This document shows, in pieces, positions 1-4,557 of a stretch of DNA of 5,143 nucleotides. Every line of letters begins with the position of its first letter. Position 1 is the first letter of the stretch. The position numbers and the translations under genes were made by a program. This DNA is from Syntrophomonadaceae bacterium (GTDB lineage: Bacteria; Bacillota_D; Dethiobacteria; DTU022; UBA8154), in contig SKMY01000123.1 in NCBI GenBank assembly GCA_007120815.1, positions 1 through 5,143 of the forward strand, given 5' to 3'. The notes beneath the pieces are model-generated. The model was not told the origin of the DNA, searched no databases, and saw nothing but the letters and a program-made list of their open reading frames with translations.

Positions 1-27
1 GAAGCAAGAGAACCGTCCCCGTGCTTC
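1..27. repeat. Possible REP-like dispersed repeat at window edge
   Basis: GAAGCA at 1-6 is the inverted complement of TGCTTC at 22-27, and the 15 nt between them contain AGAACCGTCCCC. The element starts at the first base of the window, so its left end may be missing. From memory, sequences of the form AGAACCGTCCCC...GCTTC recur as small intergenic repeats in Clostridia, often near REP-associated transposases, but only one copy is present here. It could instead be the tail of an upstream gene: one frame is open across it and stops at 62-64. Tentative. Confidence 0.3.
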
Positions 28-92
28 CTTGGGATCATGGTGCGTCTTCAGGGCAAGGCGCTAAATATCTCCGAATTTGAGGAGGAGATTGT

Positions 93-869
93 ATGGGTAC
101 CCTTGTGATGATCCACGGGATGTGGGGTGGACCTTGGTACTGGAATAATTATATCGACTATTTTTCCGCCCGGAGATACAGCTGCTTGGCTCCAACGCTG
201 CGCTATCACGACATGGACCCCGGCTCACAGCCGGATCCCCGCCTGGGAACCACCAGCCTGTTGGATTATGCCCGGGACCTGGAAGACGAAATAGCGGACC
301 TGTCGGAAAAGCCTGTGCTGATCGGGCATTCCATGGGAGGCCTGCTGGCCCAAATGTTGGCGGCCCGGGGTTTGGCATCTGCCGCCGTCCTTTTGACGCC
401 CGCTTCCCCGGCTGGCATCATGGCCCTTAAGCCTTCAGTTTTAAGAACTTTTTGGAGCGTAATGAAGACCTGGGGTTTCTGGAAAAAGCCCATGCGCATT
501 CCGCTCGAGGCCGCTGCGTATTCTATCCTTAATGCGCTGCCCCGGGAAGAACAGCAGGAAAAGCATGACCGGTTCGTCTATGAATCGGGTAGAGCCGCCT
601 TTGAAATCGGTTTTTGGGTGCTGGATCGAAACAGAGCCTCCAGGGTGGATGAAAACAACCTGAACTGCCCTGTCCTGGTGATCGCCGGAGGGAAGGACAG
701 GATAACGCCGCTGCCTGTGGTCAAAAAGGTTGCAGAAAAATACAAAAATCGGTCGACTTTTATGGGTTTTGCTGAACATGGCCACTGGATCGTTGAGGAA
801 AAAGGATGGGAAACTGCCGCCGCCGCTATTCTGGGTTGGATGGAACAAAAAGCCCTGCAAGACGAGTAA
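93..869 (+). CDS. Alpha/beta hydrolase family protein
   Basis: This is a 258-residue soluble serine hydrolase of the alpha/beta fold, near the family's usual size. The N-terminus carries the oxyanion-loop HG (residues 8-9, in MIHGMWGG). The nucleophile elbow GHSMG (78-82) places the catalytic serine at Ser80. The acid is probably Asp202 in GGKDRITP, and the base His231 in the late HGHW motif, with His229 as the nearby alternative. The stretch between about 105 and 185 is the helical cap that sets substrate choice and has no signature I can name. There is no signal peptide or membrane segment, so it should be cytoplasmic. The start is supported by GGAGGAG at 81-87, 5 nt before the ATG. The c-di-GMP gene follows after a 79-nt gap on the same strand, so co-transcription is possible. 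The substrate cannot be told; an esterase, lipase or C-C hydrolase role would all fit. Confidence 0.9.
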   Translation: MGTLVMIHGMWGGPWYWNNYIDYFSARRYSCLAPTLRYHDMDPGSQPDPRLGTTSLLDYARDLEDEIADLSEKPVLIGHSMGGLLAQMLAARGLASAAVLLTPASPAGIMALKPSVLRTFWSVMKTWGFWKKPMRIPLEAAAYSILNALPREEQQEKHDRFVYESGRAAFEIGFWVLDRNRASRVDENNLNCPVLVIAGGKDRITPLPVVKKVAEKYKNRSTFMGFAEHGHWIVEEKGWETAAAAILGWMEQKALQDE

Positions 870-882
870 TGGCACCAACTAA

Positions 883-896
883 ACCGGTGGACCGGT
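883..896 (+). other. Small hairpin between hydrolase and c-di-GMP genes
   Basis: ACCGG at 883-887 pairs with CCGGT at 892-896 around a TGGA loop. The same bases can also be read as two copies of ACCGGT separated by GG. No run of T follows, so it is not a convincing intrinsic terminator, and it leaves read-through into the next gene possible. It may be a minor RNA structure or chance. Confidence 0.25.
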
Positions 897-948
897 ATAG
901 AGCAGCCCAAGAGGTTTTTCCAGAAGGTTTTCCGTGGAGGGATCAGAC

Positions 949-2430
949 ATGTTAGGGAAAAGTAAAGATCAGCATCAAGATCTGGTGAGTGATATGACCG
1001 ACCGAAGAGCGGTGGAAGCGGCTTTGCGCCGGTCTGAAGAACGCTACAGGGAAATCCTGAGTCAAATTCAAGAAGGTTATTACGAAGTGGATTTGCAAGG
1101 CAATATCATCTTTTGTAATGAAGCGGCTTGCAGCTTGCTGGGATACACCCGGGATGAATTTATTGGAACCAATTACCGCCAGTTATACAGGGATGCAGAT
1201 GCCGTGTATCAGGTGTTTCACCATGTGTTCCAGACAGGCGAGCCCAACAGGGGTTTTGCCCTGGAGATGGTGGCCAGGGACGGAAGCACCCGTTACGGCG
1301 AACTGTCTGTTTCCTTGATCCTGGAAAATGGGAAAGCCGTCGGGTTTAGGGGCGTGGGGCGCGATGTAACGGACAGGAAAAAAGCCGAGGAGCAGATCCG
1401 TTACCTGAGCTTTCACGATAAGCTCACAGGCCTTTATAACCGGGCTTTTTTTGAAGAGGAGATCCGCAGGCTGGATACGGATAGGCAGCTGCCTTTGAGT
1501 ATTATTATCGGGGATGCCAATGGATTAAAGCTGGTCAACGACGCTTTTGGACACCTGGAAGGCGATAACCTGCTTAAACGGATCGCCGAACTGCTCAAGT
1601 TTTCTTGCCGTGAAGAAGACATCATTTGCAGATGGGGTGGGGATGAATTTGCCATACTGCTGCCCAAAACCCCGCCGGGAGCCACCAAAAAGTTGGTGGA
1701 ACGAATTCAGAATGCCTGCAGCAATGCAAACCCCGCTCCTATTGCGCTTAGTATTGCCCTGGGGATGTCTACCAAGGATAACCCGTCCCAGGATATTTTT
1801 AACGTGGTGAAAAAAGCAGAAACGGACATGTACAGGGACAAGCTCCAGGATGCAAAAAATTTCCGAAACACGGTTATTGCCTCCCTGGTCAGAAAACTGG
1901 GGGAAAAGGATTACGAGACGGAAGAACATTCCTGGCGCATGCAGGGGCTGGCGATAGAACTGGGGACTTACCTGGATTTAAATGAAAAAATGATGGATGA
2001 GCTTATCCAGTCGGTTACCCTGCACGACATCGGCAAAATAGCCGTGCCCGATCATATTTTAATGAAATCAGCGCCCCTTTCTCCCGAGGAATGGGAACGG
2101 GTCAAGGAGCATTCGGAGCGAGGTTACCGCATTGCCATGACCTCTACAGAGCTTTCCAGGATTGCCCCGGTTATCCTGGCCCACCACGAACGCTGGGATG
2201 GAAAAGGGTACCCCCAGGGGTTAAAGGGGGAAGAAATACCCCTGCTCAGCCGTCTGGTAGCGGTTATTGACGCGTACGATGTTATGATCAGTGGTCGGCC
2301 GTACAAAGAAAGCATCTCCCATGAAACGGCTTTAAATGAGTTATGTAAAGCCGCAGGCACCCAGTTTGATCCGCGCATTGTTGAAGCCTTTATCCAGCTT
2401 AACAGCAAAACCTGCGAATCGAATTGCTAG
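949..2430 (+). CDS. PAS-GGDEF-HD-GYP cyclic-di-GMP signalling protein
   Basis: This 493-residue protein joins a sensor, a c-di-GMP synthase domain and a c-di-GMP phosphodiesterase domain. Residues about 29-143 are a PAS/PAC sensor (SEERYREIL through RDVTDRK). The GGDEF domain spans about 147-300: metal-binding Asp189 in GDANGLKLVND, an intact GGDEF at 230-234, and an RxxD inhibitory site (Arg221-Asp224) at the standard five-residue distance. The HD-GYP domain spans about 303-485: E323xxxH327, His359-Asp360 in HDIGK, His388, His412-His413, GYP at 419-421, and D441xxD444, so the expected metal ligands are all present. No membrane segment is seen, so it is probably cytoplasmic. The ATG at 949 is preferred because GGAGGG at 936-941 lies 7 nt upstream; a GTG at 934 in the same frame overlaps that site. 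Residues 14-22 (SDMTDRRAV) resemble the usual end of a PAS domain, hinting at a lost upstream module. Net activity, synthesis or breakdown, cannot be read from sequence. Confidence 0.94.
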   Translation: MLGKSKDQHQDLVSDMTDRRAVEAALRRSEERYREILSQIQEGYYEVDLQGNIIFCNEAACSLLGYTRDEFIGTNYRQLYRDADAVYQVFHHVFQTGEPNRGFALEMVARDGSTRYGELSVSLILENGKAVGFRGVGRDVTDRKKAEEQIRYLSFHDKLTGLYNRAFFEEEIRRLDTDRQLPLSIIIGDANGLKLVNDAFGHLEGDNLLKRIAELLKFSCREEDIICRWGGDEFAILLPKTPPGATKKLVERIQNACSNANPAPIALSIALGMSTKDNPSQDIFNVVKKAETDMYRDKLQDAKNFRNTVIASLVRKLGEKDYETEEHSWRMQGLAIELGTYLDLNEKMMDELIQSVTLHDIGKIAVPDHILMKSAPLSPEEWERVKEHSERGYRIAMTSTELSRIAPVILAHHERWDGKGYPQGLKGEEIPLLSRLVAVIDAYDVMISGRPYKESISHETALNELCKAAGTQFDPRIVEAFIQLNSKTCESNC

Positions 2431-2467
2431 CCAGGCCATACGTTAAGATTTTGTTCCAAATTTCCCC

Positions 2468-2496
2468 TTGACATCCATAGGGGGTTGTTTTATGAT
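2468..2496 (+). promoter_or_regulatory. Sigma-A promoter of the iron-sulfur/repressor operon
   Basis: The -35 hexamer is TTGACA (2468-2473), a perfect consensus. A 17-nt spacer leads to TATGAT (2491-2496), one mismatch from consensus. Transcription should start near 2503, inside the inverted repeat, giving a leader of about 60 nt before the GTG start codon. The spacer contains a GGGGG run (2480-2484), opposite CCCC at 2464-2467, which might be a weak extra half-site. Confidence 0.85.
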
Positions 2497-2499
2497 AAA

Positions 2500-2521
2500 A
2501 ATATACCCCCAGGGGTATATT
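2500..2521. promoter_or_regulatory. CsoR/CstR-type operator over the transcription start
   Basis: A perfect inverted repeat has 10-bp arms (AATATACCCC at 2500-2509 and GGGGTATATT at 2512-2521) around a 2-bp centre, CA. AT-flanked C-tract/G-tract palindromes with a TACCCC..GGGGTA core are the known operator form for CsoR-family repressors, including CsoR and CstR. It starts 3 bp after the -10 hexamer, so bound repressor should block RNA polymerase. Because a CsoR-family gene is the second gene of this operon, self-repression is the natural reading. Confidence 0.85.
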
Positions 2522-2561
2522 GAGTTTAAAGATTATACGAGGTTGACAAGGAGGATTTCCA

Positions 2562-3305
2562 GTGAACATCCAAACGCGTTCTTATGAGGTAAAAAACGGC
2601 AAAGCCTTTCCGCCTATCAAGCGCTATGCGTGGCTGCTGGCGTTGGTTATCGGGGTTGCAGGCATGTTTTACCCCCTGCTGGGCCTTCCTGTTCCCTTTA
2701 TCATGGCTGCCCTGATGGGCATGAGTTTATTCAAGGGAAAATACTGGTGCGGCAATATCTGCCCCCACGGCAGCTTTTTTGACAACCTGCTTCAGCCCGT
2801 CAGCCGCCGCATGAGGGTTCCCGAAATATTACGTTCCAAAACGGTGGTTGCTGCGGTCCTGCTGGTTTTTATGGTCAGCATGGCCCTTCGGTTTGTTCGC
2901 CTGTTTGGCGCGATGGATCCAGGGGCATTTTATGAAAGACTGGGCTTAATCTTCGCCAGCACCTATCTCATGGTGCTGCTTATCGGGGGGCTGCTTGCGG
3001 TCACCATCAGCCCCAGGGCCTGGTGCTTTTTCTGTCCCATGGGTACCCTGCAGGGAGTTTTATACAAGCTGGGTAAAGCCCTTGGGTTGACGAAGCACAG
3101 CGATGAGAAGGTTGCCATCACACAGCCCGACCACTGTCGCAGCTGTGGGAAGTGTTCCCGGGCCTGTGCGGTGCAGCTGGAACCGTACAAGAACCTCTCC
3201 GAAAATGGTCAATTTGAAGACGAAAGGTGCATTCGCTGCCGTGCCTGCACGGAAAAATGCCCTGCCGGGATCCTTCACCTGGTTAAACCCGAAGAAAGGG
3301 GTTAG
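2562..3305 (+). CDS. Membrane-bound 4Fe-4S protein, NapH/CcoG-like
   Basis: This 247-residue integral membrane electron-transfer protein belongs to the broad NapH/NosR/CcoG-type group. Hydrophobic segments lie at about 22-53, 94-114 and 128-149. Two cysteine motifs of that group sit at the membrane boundaries: C63GNIC67P and C155FFC158P. The C-terminal third is a two-cluster ferredoxin domain: C192-x2-C195-x2-C198-x3-C202 and C223-x2-C226-x2-C229-x3-C233P. The first motif lacks the usual proline after its last cysteine. It probably passes electrons between a cytosolic donor or the quinone pool and an extracytoplasmic or membrane acceptor. The start is a GTG with AAGGAGG at 2548-2554, 7 nt upstream. 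It is the first gene of an operon with a CsoR-family repressor just 3 nt downstream. No nitrate-reductase or nos genes are nearby. A copper-reducing (CcoG-like) or sulfur-redox role is an inference from the repressor, not shown by the sequence. Confidence 0.88.
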   Translation: MNIQTRSYEVKNGKAFPPIKRYAWLLALVIGVAGMFYPLLGLPVPFIMAALMGMSLFKGKYWCGNICPHGSFFDNLLQPVSRRMRVPEILRSKTVVAAVLLVFMVSMALRFVRLFGAMDPGAFYERLGLIFASTYLMVLLIGGLLAVTISPRAWCFFCPMGTLQGVLYKLGKALGLTKHSDEKVAITQPDHCRSCGKCSRACAVQLEPYKNLSENGQFEDERCIRCRACTEKCPAGILHLVKPEERG

Positions 3306-3308
3306 AAA

Positions 3309-3584
3309 ATGGACGTTCCTGCTGAAAAGAAAAAAGAGGTGTTAAACCGCCTCTCCCGACTGGAGGGGCAAATCCGCGCTGTTCGCGGGATGATTGAAAA
3401 AGGCGAGGATTGTGAAAAAATCGTCATGCAGCTTAGCGCCGTCCATGCGGCCTTGGAAGGTGCCACAAAGCTGGTTGTAGCCGGCTATTTCCGGGAATGC
3501 CTGGCGGAAAGCCGGGAAAAAGGGGAGGATCAGGAAGAGGCCATGGAGCGGTTTGTTTCTCTTTTACTAAATACCCGCATGTAA
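3309..3584 (+). CDS. CsoR/FrmR-family repressor with Cys-Tyr-Cys site
   Basis: This 91-residue all-helical repressor belongs to the DUF156 (CsoR/RcnR/FrmR/CstR) family and is full length. It carries the family start RLSRLEGQIRAVRGMIE (14-30) and GEDCEKIVMQLSA (32-44). In copper-sensing CsoR the ligands form C-x24-H-x3-C; here the same positions are Cys35, Tyr60 and Cys64, so the histidine is missing. A glutamate at residue 80 appears to match the second-shell Glu of copper CsoR. Two cysteines without the histidine resemble the persulfide sensor CstR, where to my recollection the position is Asn. It may sense reactive sulfur species, or bind Cu(I) through the cysteines alone. The ATG follows GAAAGGGG at 3294-3301 by 7 nt and the upstream stop by 3 nt, suggesting translational coupling. 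The palindrome at 2500-2521 is its likely binding site, making the operon self-regulated. Family membership is firm; the effector is uncertain. Confidence 0.92.
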   Translation: MDVPAEKKKEVLNRLSRLEGQIRAVRGMIEKGEDCEKIVMQLSAVHAALEGATKLVVAGYFRECLAESREKGEDQEEAMERFVSLLLNTRM

Positions 3585-3602
3585 GAAAACCCTTTTGCTT
3601 TT

Positions 3603-3860
3603 CTATCTCCGATCCCTTTCCAGGTCATAGAGCATTTTTTCCAGGTACCATTCCTCGTCATGCCCGGGGTTTCTTTCCTGCAGGCGCTCGATGTAGCGGT
3701 TAATGTGATCCTCGGCGGTCTCTGCCGGCAGGTTGGCTTTGCGCCTGTACTCCCGGCGCAGGGCTGCCGCCCTGGAGGTTCCCGTACCCCCGCTTCTCTG
3801 GCGTTTCCACCAGAGATATCCGATAGCCCCCAGCAGCAGGATAACCAAAAGGTATGCCAT
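3603..3860 (-). CDS. Small membrane-anchored hypothetical protein
   Basis: I do not recognise this 85-residue protein. It opens with one hydrophobic segment (residues 2-18, AYLLVILLLGAIGYLWW) followed by a basic stretch (KRQR), which predicts a single N-terminal membrane anchor with the rest in the cytoplasm. Residues 28-42 are arginine-rich, and 48-84 are charged and probably helical (ETAEDHINRYIERLQERN then WYLEKMLYDLERDRR). The ATG at 3858-3860 is preferred: AAAGGAAG lies about 8 nt upstream, and the anchor then sits at the very N-terminus. The longer GTG start at 3908 would lie only about 6 nt from the predicted transcript start. It runs towards the repressor gene, with 18 nt between the two stop codons and no hairpin there. 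Hydrophobicity, a good ribosome site and its own promoter make it a likely real gene, but its role is unknown. Confidence 0.72.
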   Translation of the reverse strand: MAYLLVILLLGAIGYLWWKRQRSGGTGTSRAAALRREYRRKANLPAETAEDHINRYIERLQERNPGHDEEWYLEKMLYDLERDRR

Positions 3861-3920
3861 TTCATTCACTTCCTTTAGTTCCCCATAACAGGTTTGTTTA
3901 TCAATCACTGTTACCGTTCC

Positions 3921-3949
3921 ATTGTACCGCAGAAAGACCGGCCTGGCAA
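3921..3949 (-). promoter_or_regulatory. Sigma-A-like promoter for the small membrane protein
   Basis: On the minus strand, TTGCCA (3944-3949) and TACAAT (3921-3926) are separated by 17 nt. The -35 has two mismatches to TTGACA and the -10 one mismatch to TATAAT. Transcription would start near 3914, giving a leader of about 54 nt to the ATG at 3860. The -35 falls inside the stem of the plus-strand terminator at 3938-3971. Confidence 0.6.
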
Positions 3950-3971
3950 GAACGGCTTCCAGGGGTTTTTT
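3938..3971 (+). terminator. Rightward intrinsic terminator
   Basis: The plus strand folds as CCTGG (3942-3946) with CCAGG (3959-3963) and AAG (3948-3950) with CTT (3956-3958). One bulged C (3947) and an AACGG loop complete the hairpin. CC at 3938-3939 can add two pairs with GG at 3964-3965. Six T residues follow (3966-3971). No T run follows on the other strand, so it acts rightward. The nearest plus-strand gene upstream is the repressor, 354 nt away across a minus-strand gene. It also shields the flagellar genes from read-through. Confidence 0.65.
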
Positions 3972-3983
3972 CCTGTACAGGGA

Positions 3984-4010
3984 TTAATAATGCGTGATTG
4001 TATCCGATAA
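3984..4010 (+). promoter_or_regulatory. Sigma-28 (SigD/FliA)-type flagellar promoter
   Basis: TCCGATAA (4003-4010) matches seven of eight bases of the sigma-28 -10 element GCCGATAA. A -35-like TTAA (3984-3987) lies 15 nt upstream, or TAAT (3985-3988) at 14 nt, compared with the consensus TAAA. The predicted start is near 4017, leaving a leader of about 90 nt before flaG. In Bacillus subtilis the flaG-fliD unit is known to be SigD-driven, which agrees with the context here. Confidence 0.65.
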
Positions 4011-4109
4011 GTATGATAAGCAGTATTAGACTTATGCAAATTACATGGCAGATTAAACCATAACAGTAGATACCCTTGGAACTGTTTTATAGAAAGGCAG
4101 GTGAAAAAA

Positions 4110-4490
4110 GTGAAAATCGATGGCATTGATCCGGTCCAGTTTAATCGTGTTCAGGATCAGACCCAAAAACCGGTGATCCAGGAGGGGCAGCGGCAGGAAG
4201 CCGGTCAGAAGCAGCGGGAGCGGGTGCTGGCCCAGGATCAGCAGGTGGTGAAATGGGATATAAGCCACCTGGAAGAACTGGAAAAAAGCGTTATACAGGC
4301 CAACGAAATAGCGGACACACTTAATCTCAGCGTCCGTTTTAGGGTTCATGAAGAAACGGACCGGGTGAAAGCAGAAGTGATTGATCGGAATACAGAAGAA
4401 GTTATCCGGGAAATTCCCCCGGAAAGGGTGCTCAACATGGTGGCCCAGATTCAGAGCCTGATCGGTTTATTTGTCGATGCCAGGCGCTGA
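4110..4490 (+). CDS. flaG: FlaG family flagellar protein
   Basis: This 126-residue FlaG-family protein is of near-typical length. The N-terminal 45 residues are polar and rich in glutamine (QDQTQKPVIQEGQRQEAGQK), probably disordered. The conserved FlaG domain is residues about 65-126: LNLSVRFRVHEETDRVKAEV, then the hallmark EEVIREIPPERVLNM and a C-terminal GLFVDARR. FlaG affects flagellar filament length or assembly in some bacteria, and its exact biochemical role is not settled. The GTG at 4110 is chosen because AGGTGA (4099-4104) lies 5 nt upstream and pairs with the 16S end. A GTG at 4101, adding three residues, is possible but has only AAAGG at a 3-nt distance. It is the first gene after the sigma-28-type promoter, and fliD follows after 67 nt, the same order as in Bacillus-type late flagellar operons. 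Confidence 0.9.
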   Translation: MKIDGIDPVQFNRVQDQTQKPVIQEGQRQEAGQKQRERVLAQDQQVVKWDISHLEELEKSVIQANEIADTLNLSVRFRVHEETDRVKAEVIDRNTEEVIREIPPERVLNMVAQIQSLIGLFVDARR

Positions 4491-4557
4491 GGCCTATTAA
4501 TGGCTGTTCATGCAAGTGGTTTTACCTTCGGGGAGAACTTATTTAGGGGGGGACGTG

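Noticed and set aside
441..878. Open frames antisense to the hydrolase gene
   Set aside because: They mirror a conserved catalytic gene, overlap each other, and lack ribosome sites or recognisable domains.
934..948. GTG at 934 as the start of the c-di-GMP protein
   Set aside because: It overlaps the GGAGGG ribosome site that serves the ATG at 949 and has no convincing site of its own.
1525..1929. 134-codon antisense open frame within the GGDEF region
   Set aside because: It lies wholly opposite strongly conserved GGDEF codons and shows no domain or ribosome site; it is a shadow frame.
2543..2548. Second TTGACA before the iron-sulfur gene
   Set aside because: It runs into the ribosome binding site and has no -10 at 16-18 nt downstream.
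3530..3865. Alternative 111-codon minus-strand frame over the small membrane protein
   Set aside because: It overlaps the end of the repressor gene, has a composition without an anchor or domain, and the neighbouring frame has the better start and hydrophobic segment.
3861..3908. Longer GTG start for the minus-strand membrane protein
   Set aside because: The added 16 residues are polar and precede the anchor; the ATG at 3860 has a better ribosome site, and the predicted transcript starts only about 6 nt before the GTG.
3911..4126. Minus-strand open frame across the flagellar promoter region
   Set aside because: It would cover the terminator and sigma-28-like promoter and begins inside flaG; no ribosome site or domain was seen.
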